From positions 48,261,411 to 48,325,410 of the forward strand of contig OW203762.1 in the NCBI GenBank assembly GCA_934045905.1: 64,000 nt of DNA. The letters are read 5' to 3'. Positions 1 through 10,071 of this stretch are shown here, piece after piece; the stretch's first letter is position 1; every line of letters starts with the position of its first letter. Origin of the DNA: Leuctra nigra. Its lineage: Eukaryota > Arthropoda > Insecta > Plecoptera > Leuctridae. The translations under genes were made by a program, and so were the position numbers. The notes under the pieces were generated by a model. That model saw only the letters and a program-made list of their open reading frames with translations. It searched no databases and was not told the origin of the DNA.

Positions 1-760
1 CTACTTTCTTACTTACGTCCTCTATTTTCTCCTTCATAGCTGAAATGCTTTCATTCTTCTCTTTATCCTTTCTTTCAAATCGCGAGCTTAATGAAAATAT
101 CTCCAGGCTGAGTTTCTTGTCACGCTCATCGATCTCAGTGTTTATCTTTACCAATCCGGTATTTACTTTTTCCTCAACACTGCTCGTCTGTGCTCCGATT
201 GATTCTACGTAAGACTTAATGACCTCCAACTCTGTGTCGACTTTATCATTTACTTGTTGTACTCTTTCCTCTACATTTGTGACCCTAGTTTCAACCTTTT
301 TCAATCCAGCTTCAAATTTACTCGCGATCTCCCTGAATTCATTTTTAGTTTCTAATAGCAACTCCCGTATTTCCTTTCCTCTCTCTTCGTCTTTCTTATC
401 CCTTTCTTCTTTTTCCTTCTGTTTTTCTAGTTTCCTATTCATTTCCTTGATAGTTTCTTTCTCTTGTTGTTCTTGCTTTTCCTTTTCTCTTGCTTCCCTT
501 TCCTTCATTAGGAATTCCATAATTGAACTATTGAATTCTTTCTCACCGAATTGTGAATATACACTGTCAGCTCTGGCTTCTTTTTGTCTCTCTTCAAAGA
601 TTGGCATTTCAACATGAGGTAGCGAGTCATCGTGTTCGTCCTCCCCTATCACCTGGCTCCTAGTTACCTCGAGTTCACTAACCACTGACTGGTCCCCCGC
701 CCCCTCTACAGTCTCATCTAAATCTACAGTTGACGCTAAACTTGCATCTCGATCTGCCAT
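1..760 (-). CDS. Gag-like coiled-coil protein of the LTR element, partial
   Basis: An uninterrupted minus-strand frame of 253 codons starts at the ATG at 760-758 and is still open at the window edge. The first ~65 residues are acidic. Residues ~75-135 are very rich in Lys, Glu and Arg, and ~140-253 show heptad-like spacing (repeated V-E-x-R-V and V-x-x-K-V patterns), so a long helical coiled coil is expected. No zinc knuckle or capsid motif is visible yet; those would lie to the left. The position just after an LTR and primer-binding site identifies it as the first ORF of a retrotransposon, hence Gag-like. Sequence alone would not separate it from a generic coiled-coil protein. The absence of stops over 760 nt in AT-rich DNA argues that the frame is real. 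The start was chosen because it is the first ATG after the primer-binding site that opens this frame. Confidence 0.7.
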   Translation of the reverse strand, partial: MADRDASLASTVDLDETVEGAGDQSVVSELEVTRSQVIGEDEHDDSLPHVEMPIFEERQKEARADSVYSQFGEKEFNSSIMEFLMKEREAREKEKQEQQEKETIKEMNRKLEKQKEKEERDKKDEERGKEIRELLLETKNEFREIASKFEAGLKKVETRVTNVEERVQQVNDKVDTELEVIKSYVESIGAQTSSVEEKVNTGLVKINTEIDERDKKLSLEIFSLSSRFERKDKEKNESISAMKEKIEDVSKKV

Positions 761-961
761 CGTAACAGATGTAATGAACTAACATGCACAAATCTACAGT
801 TGGCTTTATCTTTACGTTAACGGGTTGATTCTATGTAAAATTTCCAAATACATGAAAATTTTACGCAATGCCTGTGTCCACAAGTTTCAGAACAACTGAG
901 TACTCTTTCACAATCAAGAAAACAATTATTTCTTTCAAAACAATTGCTCCCAGGAATGTTA

Positions 962-986
962 TTCGAGCCCCACACGTTGAGCGCCA
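962..986 (-). other. Primer-binding site for tRNA-Lys(CUU)
   Basis: The plus strand here reads like the T-loop, T-stem, acceptor stem and CCA of a mature tRNA-Lys(CUU). From TTCGAGCCCCAC to GCGCCA it differs from the conserved animal tRNA 3' end only by a 2-nt AC insertion and one G-to-A change. The minus-strand element therefore carries TGGCGCTCAACG as the start of its primer site. CCA is added after transcription in eukaryotes, so its presence marks a primer site and not a tRNA gene. Confidence 0.75.
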
Positions 987-1048
987 CTGAAACCTGCGGG
1001 ATTTGGCTCAGAGGGTAGAACACAAAGAATCAGCAATATTATAATTTG

Positions 1049-1054
1049 TTTATT
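1049..1054 (-). terminator. LTR polyadenylation signal
   Basis: AATAAA on the minus strand, about 60 nt before the LTR 3' end and about 480 nt after the inferred start of transcription. This is where an LTR R/U5 border would be expected. Confidence 0.5.
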
Positions 1055-1532
1055 ACAAAGAAAATAAATGTTCATTGATGTGAAAAGAGCAATCAAAATT
1101 ATGAAAACAATATTACGTTCGATACGTCGGCAGTAGTGATGATGTCGTCTGGTTTGTTTACTTCCGCGTAAACAAATGGATGGCGTTGACTCTTGCGTAG
1201 TGTGTCCCGTGAACTCCAGTCCACCAGCAGCATGAAATGACTGGATATGTCACCTCCTTCAGCTGCGATGCGATGATGTTGTCTAATAACCCCTTGTTTA
1301 TCAGGACGTCCAGCAGTCCGTGCACAAGGAGTGACCTCCTCGAGCAGTTGGATCAAGTTGGCTCAGGCTGATGACGTTCGTGGCTGCAGACTCGTCGGTT
1401 TCTCCCGGAGTTGCAATTCACTAATTTTTATACTTCGATCACATCGGCACTGTCTCGCTGAAATTATACTATGTTGTGTGCACAAGGCTTCACGGTTCGC
1501 GAGGCAGGTCTCACTGCTCTGAGAAAACTCCG

Positions 1533-1568
1533 ACTGATGAAGTTTGGCTGGTAGCCTGACGTTTTATA
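1533..1568 (-). promoter_or_regulatory. LTR core promoter: TATA box and TCAGT initiator
   Basis: The minus strand has TATAAAA at 1568-1562 and TCAGT at 1537-1533, with the initiator A 33-34 nt after the first T of the TATA box. This is the usual spacing for an arthropod RNA polymerase II core promoter. It lies inside the LTR and reads toward the Gag-like frame. Confidence 0.65.
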
Positions 1569-2527
1569 CCCTCTGACATCGTTTTCCCTCCAAAGAATCT
1601 GATTGGTTGGTTTCGTACACGTGATAGCTAATTTTAGACATTCTGTCATTTCTAAAGCCCGCGAAGCGACTTTCTTTCTGCACGTAGGCCCATGCTTTTC
1701 TAGGAATCACTGAAAACTAGTCTGGCTGACTGGTTTTGTAGCGTTATCACAATGACTGGTTCACTTGTTATTACGTGGTGACATCACAATTTAGGTAAGG
1801 TCACATACTTTTTATATGGATTCACTCACTTTCTTGATATAATTGCACATTGTTAAACTTATTTGATTGCTCGTTATATTTTTGGTCTATATTTTGATTG
1901 TTGTTGAATTTTAAAGATTGTAAGTTTACATAATGATTCTAATTAATTACTTTGTGTTCAGTTAACCTTGACTCTAAGAATGCCATGCTACAAGCTTGTT
2001 CATTCTGTAAACCTACTTCAAGCAAACATTATTATTTTTAAAGTTAATTTTCTAACCTAGATAGGCCAACTTGTTACAAACTTGTGTCAACTTTTTGCCT
2101 GGGTGAAGAAAAACTTTCGCTCTTAGTCTCTGATTGGCTGAAAGTGAACGAGGGAAAAAACAAAGACGTTGTTCAATGAAATATTTTTTTCAAGTTATAT
2201 AGTTTCAGTTCAGATACTCATATTGGACAGCGCATGTAATTTGTTACCCAGCATCTCATATTGCTACGCAGTCAGGTTTCTATGAACGGTTTTAATATAA
2301 TTAATGATTATCTTCTATGAATTTCCTCGCTCGACGGTTTCCCATTACATTGCGCAGCGAATAGGCTCAGGTATCATTAACTTGGACCATTGTCTCGAAG
2401 TTCCTCTCGCATCCACTAGATGGCGCGCTCTCAGGTGTCCCGACTAGCAGATGGATGTAGCGGGCGGGATGTAAAACTGCCTGGCAAAGACGGATGGCAA
2501 AGAGTGGGACTGACATTATGACGAAGA

Positions 2528-2565
2528 AGAGAGAGAGGGAGAGAGAGAGAGAGAGAGAGAGAGAA
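2528..2565. repeat. (GA)n microsatellite
   Basis: Near-perfect GA dinucleotide tract of about 38 nt. Confidence 0.9.
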
Positions 2566-4495
2566 ACACGAAGTTTCACCACCGAAGACAAATAGAAAGC
2601 AAACAGAGACGAGAGATTAAGATCAATACCCATGAGAAGCAAGCGCTCAAGTCCCAAGATATCGTAAAAATAAGGACAGGAGAGAATAAGGATCTTCAAG
2701 TGAATGATGAAGGGTGATAAAGATGAGAACTAGAGAGATGGGAATAGAAAAAGTACAGCATCAAGAGAACTAAAACGAGGAAATAGAAGAAAATAGAGTT
2801 CCGGTTGTGGCGCCCTCTAGCCTCGCATCCTGGAGCCCGAGTATCCTCATCCGTCGAGCCTCAAATATGAAAATAATAAGGATATGTGGAGTTGCATAAA
2901 TGATATATCCATGAAAAAGACGTACCAACTAAATATTACAACAATTCCTATACACAACTCGAGTGGGCATATGTAAAAAAACTACTCTCTTCTTGTGAAA
3001 GTATCTGTGCCTTTTTTATACTGAGTTCCTTCTTGCATAGAAATGTAGAGACGAAACGTGATGTTTTTATAAATGAATTTCTTCAATTTCCACGATGATT
3101 CCTGGATATGAAAATAATTCAGTAGTTTTAATGAGCATGTTCTTTTTTAACAAAAATGCATATCTACATACATCTTCAATAATAACTGTACTGATTTTGC
3201 GGGATTGTAAATTTAATTCCGATGTTTTGAAGTGAGAGCTTCATGAAGGCTGTGTCATGAACCGTAATGAGTTTTATTTCATTTGATGAGTTTATTGCAA
3301 TTGAAGAAACATAATGGAATTCGTCGTCAAGACTTGGAGTATATGAAGGATTGAATTTATAGAGTGATTTTCCCTGGAGTTTTATGGGTCAAATCGATGA
3401 AGAACAGGTTACAAATTCAAAGCGCTATTATATAATAATTTAAAAAAAATTAAGCATTCAATATGCTAGAGATTTCGTCAGTAAAAGTAGATGCCATGGT
3501 TGTGATGTTACGTATGTAATCTGTCGGCCGTTCTCACATGTTTGATCTCATGGCAATAATGTATGGAGCAAATCAGAATCCAAGTTCAATCCCTGTGATG
3601 TCAAAAAATGTGGAAACTGTTATGTTAAAAGGCGACTGAAACCAAATTCGAAATGAGTCGACATTTCAATGTCTGCCTTTGAGCGCAAGCTCTGCACGCA
3701 TGCACAGACTTCTCCGCACTGAAAGTGATCAAATTTTCATCACATCAAGATTCCGATGAATGAAACGTACGTATCTCATTGAATCGAAACGTTTTCCTCG
3801 CGACATGTTAGAGAGTTGACATTTGATAAAACGTGTTATAATCCATCCATGATCTCATCATCATGCGTGGCTCTCAAAGCCGGCGCTCGTGCCGAACGGT
3901 CGGGGCACATTTGACTCCGAATCCGACTCCGACTCCGAATCCGAGGCGAGTGTTCGTCTTTCTTCCTCACATGTCGCTTCACCTCTTCAGACTCCGCATG
4001 AAGCGACGGCACTTTCAGAACATGCTCATTGCACTCAAGTCGATGCTTCAAAATGTGAAAAAGTCGGAGTAATTTTATAATGAATTTTAGAATGAAATAA
4101 AATGAAATAAAACTTAGATTAGATTTAAAATTCATATTAGAACGAATGAATTATAGAATGAAAATATAGTGTGCGAAAATTGAATGAAGTACCTAGTTTC
4201 ATTTCAATTGTTCCAAACATGATAGCTGTCAATTCGCAATCTCGAAAGCATTACGTGACATGGCATAACTATGTAGGTACCTAAATATAGGTAGAATTTA
4301 GCAACGTACGGGACAAAGCAATGTGAGAAGATTTTACTGTGCCATTTATAACTTTTACAAGTTAAGGCTCTTAAATGTACTGCCTTTGTTATATACGGAA
4401 TAAAATGGAATGGTGCTAATTTGAATGGCGTGATTTAGAAGAGAAATTGCTACCTTTTCTAGTAGGTTTAGCTGCCGTTCTTAGGTCTTGCTGAA

Positions 4496-4509
4496 GGGGG
4501 GGGGGGGGG
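4496..4509. repeat. G14 homopolymer
   Basis: Fourteen consecutive G; a likely sequencing or assembly weak point. Confidence 0.9.
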
Positions 4510-4956
4510 CATAGAACGATTTTCTGGAGAAATAATATTTACGTTGTCCTGTAAAATGTAATATTGTAGTGTGAATGAAGCATCATTCGCTTTGTCGACT
4601 TGATCTTACCCAAGGGAAGAAGTTTAATGGGTATGACTTCGATTGCGTTGTGGAATCACGAAGAACTCCCATTAATGTTGCAGGTTTTATATCAAACGAG
4701 ATTGTTGGATTTTGAAATATAAAAATGAGTAGGTATTGATTTGGTTTCCGCTTGGCAAGTAGATCATTCAGTGAGCTAATAGCGCCGTGTGCATTCAGCT
4801 CAGTAGCTGTGAAAGAATGGGAACGCTGGCAAATTGCGGGCTACAATATCACAGGCGCGTCGATCTACTAACTTTAGCTATTCAAAAAGTTTGATTAATA
4901 TTCGAAACGACGCAAGAATCCTTCGATAGTTCTCTCTTCCATCTCACACAACGGAG

Positions 4957-5032
4957 TAGAAGAAGAAGAAGAAGAAGAAGAAGAAGAAGAAGAAGAAGAA
5001 GAAGAAGAAGAAGAAGAAGAAGAAGAAGAAGA
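4957..5032. repeat. (AGA)n trinucleotide microsatellite
   Basis: About 25 AGA units in a row. On the minus strand this appears as a poly-Phe frame, which is not a gene. Confidence 0.95.
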
Positions 5033-5745
5033 CGAGGAAGACGCAGATAGAGGAATCAAGAAATGAAGCATTCAAAATATTCCACGTGGAATGATGAATA
5101 TTTATGGAGGGCTCGACGTCGGAACTGAAAATGTATCTCGAATAGTGAAACTTACTTGTGCACCCTGGAAACGCATCTGGCCCGCTGGGAGTCGCTGCCA
5201 GGAGCAAGTCTCCAGGGAAGTGTGAGGTCAAATCGTATTTCGCACACAGGAACATCAATAACACACAAAGATATTGTGGAGGAACAGAATAGCGAGAGGA
5301 TGGAAAATGAATCTTGCGATTAAAATGAAACGACCGACTGGCTGGCCTTCCCAGAAGCTTTCAAAGACAATGATTGATTGGTTTTCAAATAAAAAGAAGA
5401 TATATCGATGATACTAAAACGGATGTTGTCAAGTTCGCCTGAAAAACATACTTCCTCGTAGATATCATAAATACTCGGCGGCTCGCGATTTAAGTGATGC
5501 GGATCATTACTCATCCGCGTTCCCAGCGCATCTCTGGCAGAGCACTTAGAGTCAAGTGTAAGCTCGGCATAATGCGGTCACATACACGACTTATGCCGAG
5601 TGTCATCGGCCCCTTCAGTTTCCTGCTCTCCTGTCCCTGCGTGGTTCCGTCAAGCAAGACTAACCCTGCCATGTGTTACCAGAGATTCATCTCATGACGA
5701 AAACCAAAAGAGAATGGTTCCTGACAAGTCTAACAAAAGAACATC

Positions 5746-5920
5746 CCAGTGTGAACGGTCCCTGCCAAATACAACCAAGTGTGACCGGTCCCTGCCAAGT
5801 ACAGCCAAGTGTGAACGGTCCCTGCCAAGTACAGCCAAGTGTGAACGGTCCCTGCCAAGTACAACCAAGTGTGACCGGTCCCTGCCAAGTACAACCAAGT
5901 GTGAACGGTCCTGCCAAGTG
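5746..5920. repeat. 30-bp minisatellite beside a splice donor
   Basis: Five full 30-bp copies start at 5761, 5791, 5821, 5851 and 5881, with a partial copy on each side. Copies differ at three positions (A/G in the AAATAC/AAGTAC segment, AGCC/AACC, and GAAC/GACC). The array stops two bases before the GTGAGT donor of the Ig exon at 5929-6137. Because 30 is divisible by three and the units lack stops, the minus-strand Ig frame continues through the array as a ten-residue repeat (GPFTLGCTWQ-like) before ending near 5687. Confidence 0.95.
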
Positions 5921-5928
5921 TGACTCAC

Positions 5929-6137
5929 CGATGATGGTGAGGTTGACCTTGCTGTTGCGCGTCTGTGCGACCTTGAAGTCGACGCGGCAGCGGTAGACGC
6001 CGGCGTCGGTCTCTCTGATGTGATCGACGCCCAGCTCGGCCGGTTGTTTCTCCGGCATGAAGTGGGCCCGGTTCGAGAATACGCTCTCGTCGGACCAGCG
6101 CAGGGCCTGGCTGAAGTCTCGCTCTCTCGCGTCCACA
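5929..6137 (-). CDS. Sidestep-family Ig receptor, exon for the second half of the V-set domain
   Basis: This 209-nt exon follows a TTGTTTCAG acceptor (6146-6138) and ends at a GTGAGT donor (5928-5923). It contributes one base to a split Ser codon, then 69 codons, then the first base of the next codon (phase 1 exit). Its product carries the C'-to-G strand part of a V-set Ig domain. A DARERDF-type segment and a W-S-D follow the split Ser. After these come E-L-G-V-D-H-I and the diagnostic D-A-G-V-Y-R-C (exon residues 44-50), whose Cys is the second half of the Ig disulfide. It ends in N-L-T-I-I, the G strand. The pattern Y-S-V-D-A-R, R-A-H-F and Y-R-C-R-V-D-F-K is typical of arthropod Sidestep-family cell-surface receptors, which act as partners of Beat proteins in motor-axon guidance and synaptic matching. 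Which paralogue it is cannot be told. Exon GC is clearly higher than in the flanks. Confidence 0.88.
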
Positions 6138-9100
6138 CTGAAACAAGACAAATCATTGGTCAACGTGGGCGCCATCTTGTTAAGCCAACATCAGACGCCA
6201 TCTTGCATGTAGGTATTGTGCTGTCGAGCATGTAAGTGGATTGCACAACACGAATAAATCAAGACTAAAGATATTTTCGATGAACTTTTTCGATGTTTTC
6301 TAAGAGTTCTTTTCTCAGCTCAAGTATCCATTGTTAAACAGTGAAAGGAAATATACTTCACTAGCAAACGTTTTTATTATTTCTTGCCTTTATTTTGATC
6401 TCTGTTATTCATTCTTTCCTTCATCACGTCATTTATTAAAGCCTGCGCTAAGTCTCCGAGAGACATCTACTCTGGTCTTTCATTCCTTGTTCTTTTGTTT
6501 CTCTGAGACAGGATAGATGAGAACGCGCGGCATATTGCAGGAGATTAGACCGACCTCGGACCGGCTTACATCGTATGATAGAGCTGAGGGATTAGCCTGT
6601 CAAAATACACTCGATATTCTTTCAGCTAACTCGCCACCACGACTAAGATCAGGCCAGAAGCAATTATATTAAATGTGCTGAGCGAAGCGCGTAGAATTGA
6701 TCTTCGATACCTAGATTCGTGGAAGAAAAACAGATGGGGTTTGAATGTTTTGAAAATTAATTTGGCGAGGAAAATTCATTCTCTTTCATAATAGTTTCTT
6801 CATCGATCTGTTAAATTATGCACTACGTCTATTGATGTTATTCTGATATTCTGTTCGCCGTGGTAATCAACTGGCCGTGTTTGTTTTTGATTGTTTGTTT
6901 TGCGCCTGATTGAACTCCTACAACAATACATTAGCAGAGTTATTAACAAGAACTGTAGCTGCATCGCGTTCACCTCTCCGTTCTGGCGGAACAGTAAGAC
7001 ATGTTCACAGTTCTTCAGCCAACAATCGGGTTATCAAGCCATTTATTTTCGTCTCTCTTTGAAAGATCAAAAGTGGAAATTTCACTTTGACAATTGTTCT
7101 GTAAGATAAGACAGGAGTCTAATTTGTCTTCTCGTACAAACCACACAAACTTTCGTCAAAGGAACAGCGTTTGTAAAAGTTATTTTTCAAATTCTTTACT
7201 TTTCAAATGTAATTTCCGCTGCTCTCTTTCTATATCAATTTTATCACTTTTACTCTTTCAACCTCTCGTCTGGGAAAAAGCGCGCGAGAGACAGGAGAGA
7301 GAAAGAAGACGCCCGAGGAGAAAATAGCCGCCATTGTTCTCGTTGAGACAATGTATCCGATGAAGCTCATTCGCACTTTAATTATCTTTGTCTGCGAGCT
7401 GAGTCGAGCGATCGAACGATCTTATTGTGATCGACCTTTGTAAACACGTCCTGCCGGGTAGATCGAATCACGAGGAGCAACTAATAAGCTCTCAAATCTC
7501 AGACAAAAGAGTGAGAAAAGATCGATAGTAATTAGATATACCTAATTGGAAATTTGATCTGAATGATCGTGGATTGGCTCGCGGTTGTTCTCGAGAGGTT
7601 TTTATTGTGATGGAAACGCTCAGTAGGCTGAGAGGAAATTAAACGTGATAACAATTTATGGTGCGAGATGGGAATGTTGAAATGTACTTGAAATTATCAC
7701 CGTTTCGTCCCGCATCGGTCGTCTCGGCCCGCTTCAAGTAAATTCTAAACAAAAGAACAATGTTTCGTACAGTTCTGAGCAAATGAGACAGTCCTAATTG
7801 AATTTCATTGTAAGTTCCGACGAAAATCCTGGAGCTGGATTTTCTTATCAATTTCACGGAGACAAACCTCTGGAAATGTTTTTCTCTCATGAAAGCAATT
7901 ATTACATAATAAAGACGATTTTAAGGTTCTTAGTATTCCATCCGAGCGCTGGTGGCGCCTTGTTCGAGGAAAGAAAAGTCGGCGTTTCCATTCAACAACT
8001 TTTGAGCTTTTCGGCTTTGTTTGAACGACTCCTTCCCCTCCACCCCTCCTCCTCGCCGACACTGGCAGGTTTCGACGTCACTCCACCACTCCCGATCAAT
8101 TTGCCTGACTTCGAAGTCAAACTCGGCCAATTCTTCATCATAACTGTCGCTGCAATCGTCACGCCGAAATCACAGAAGAAATCAGACCAACTAATTAGTG
8201 GGCAAGATCAAATAGGGGAGATTTCCATCAATGGTTTACTCTATAAAATGGCCCATCATAAATCACTTACTCGTGAGTCGGGTTACTCTACATTCCGACG
8301 TTAGGAGCATTTCGTAACGTAAACAACTCTACTCACAGATGGACTGAAAGAAGGCACGGCCTAGCAGACCCCAATTCTATAACTATATTTTGTGATGGAA
8401 AGGAAAATGAATCTGGACATTTCTCGTTTGTTCCAATGTGAATCAATTATGAAATACATATTCCGATTCCTATCCATCGAAAATGGCTTACATGATAGGG
8501 ACACAGGGTCCTAAGCCATTTCAGATGGAAAAGAAACGGATTTTGAATTTTGTAATTTGATTTTTGGTTATATAAACATTGGAAACAAAAACAAAAACAG
8601 ACGCCCAGATTCCGTTTCTTTATCATCTCTTTAGAGATATCAAGTCCACTGTGTGCGATCGTATGCAATTGTTTTATCAATACCTATAGACGTTTTATAA
8701 ATATTTTCTATGCTCACGTGAATCAAAACTAATACAATTGTTAACTGATGCAGATTAATTTTGAGTGACCTATCGCTCGGTATGTGCTGTAGGCAACTTT
8801 CATTCCTCAGCCAATAAGATGTTGGTTCGAATTGAATGTCATGTATAGACAGGTCGCATAACCTCCTTGTTCCGTGCCTTGTTGCCAAGTCATCGGTGTG
8901 TGAATGTTCCGCATGATGTGGCAACGTGGCCATGTTGTATTATTTTACGTCACCACATGTCATCTTCTGATTCTGACCGCAGCAGCGCCAGGGTCGACAT
9001 GACACTCGCATTTCACGCATCTGAGCTCGAACACACGCGCGAGAAACTACAGGCTCAACCAACACGACGTTCTCGTTAAGACTTAACAACGATGCACACA

Positions 9101-10033
9101 TTTCCTCACATAACATATTCTTTCTCGTTGTGATACGATATTCCCACTAAACCAAATCTATTAAATTTTAAAGCAGCTTATATTTCGGTGTTAAAATTTC
9201 CAATTTCTGACAATAATTTTCATTTGCCTTGTATACCTACTGGTTTAAGTACAGAATTTTGTACAAGTAGCAAGAGTAGAAAGTATTAGTAATAACTTAT
9301 GCTTTTTTTCGAAAAGTGTATTTTTCTGAAGGGTTGTGAAGTCAAAATGAAGTCAAAATAAAGCATTCTTTAATTTGCTTTGTTTTTTCACGATAAGAAT
9401 AACTAAATTAATTTGATATTCAGTTGGTGGTATTGAAAATTCCAAACTGACATTTTTAAAACCTCCAAATTGTTAGTGTTAGTTATATAATATGCTGTTC
9501 GAAATAAGTCGGACGCATAGATTTCGTTGCTAATCAATTTTATCACATAACAATTACATCACCTACTAAGGCTAAATGACTTTACATCCGATGTGTGTAA
9601 CATATTAGTTGTAACGACGTCAATATTGTGTGTCCCATAAAACTGCGAACTGCATGCAACTCGCACCACCGCACTTCAATTTCAACCTCCTCTCTCCAGG
9701 CAATGGAATATTTAACTATGGAATTGCGCATTTTCCCGCGCTGTTCGCTCGCCAGTCGATCCATCGGCATTATTTGCAGAATAAAAATAAATGAAGCATG
9801 TAACTCTAAACGAGGGTCGAATTGCCACCTGTCACAGGTCACACAATCAGAACTGAAACACTCACATATCCCTGTGACTTCGACAAAGCACCGCTCACAG
9901 ATTCGATAATTGATCTTCTATTAAACATCGACGTCGCATCATGTAGCGTCACGACGCCAGCGCCGTTGTGACGGATTGGTGTTGAAATGAATCTATTGTC
10001 GGTGGCGAGCGTCGGGAGCCATCCATCAATGCG

Positions 10034-10071
10034 TGAGTGTGGGTGTGTCAGTGTGTGTGTGTGTGTGTGTG
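10034..10071. repeat. (GT)n microsatellite
   Basis: GT tract with one CA interruption, followed by about ten perfect GT units. Confidence 0.9.

Larger units (their letters stand above)
1..1788 (-). mobile_element. LTR retrotransposon, 5' portion (runs off the left edge)
   Basis: Read on the minus strand, the order is LTR (1788 to 988), tRNA primer-binding site (986 to 962), leader of about 200 nt, then an intact Gag-like reading frame from 760 to beyond the window edge. This is the standard 5' layout of an LTR retrotransposon. The primer site matches tRNA-Lys, which Ty3/gypsy-type elements often use, but no protease, reverse transcriptase or integrase is in the window, so the superfamily is an inference. 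The second LTR and the target-site duplication lie outside. The intact frame and complete promoter suggest a fairly young insertion. Confidence 0.8.
988..1788 (-). repeat. 5' long terminal repeat
   Basis: On the minus strand the LTR begins TGTGATGTCACC (1788) and ends TTTCA (988), one base before the primer-binding site, giving TG...CA ends and 801 bp. It holds a TATA box (1568-1562), an initiator 34 nt downstream (A at 1535) and an AATAAA (1054-1049), as expected for U3-R-U5. The 5' boundary is inferred from the TG start only, since the other LTR is not in the window for comparison. Confidence 0.65.
1789..5745. other. Non-coding stretch between the LTR element and the Ig exon
   Basis: About 4 kb with no recognised exon or domain. 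It lies downstream of the second Ig exon in the minus-strand gene, so it is probably part of the next intron. It contains a (GA)n tract, a G14 run, a long (AGA)n tract and a short 6-bp-like repeat of TCCGAC/TCCGAA at about 3915-3945. The open frames here are composed of simple repeats or show no family resemblance. Confidence 0.5.

Noticed and set aside
219..617. Ser/Phe-rich plus-strand frame of 132 codons
   Set aside because: It is the antisense shadow of the Lys/Glu-rich Gag-like frame on the minus strand.
4944..5264. Minus-strand frame with a long poly-Phe run
   Set aside because: Translation of the (AGA)n microsatellite; no protein feature.
7798..8304. 168-codon plus-strand frame
   Set aside because: It lies inside the Ig intron, shows no domain or composition typical of a gene, and has no promoter or splice context.
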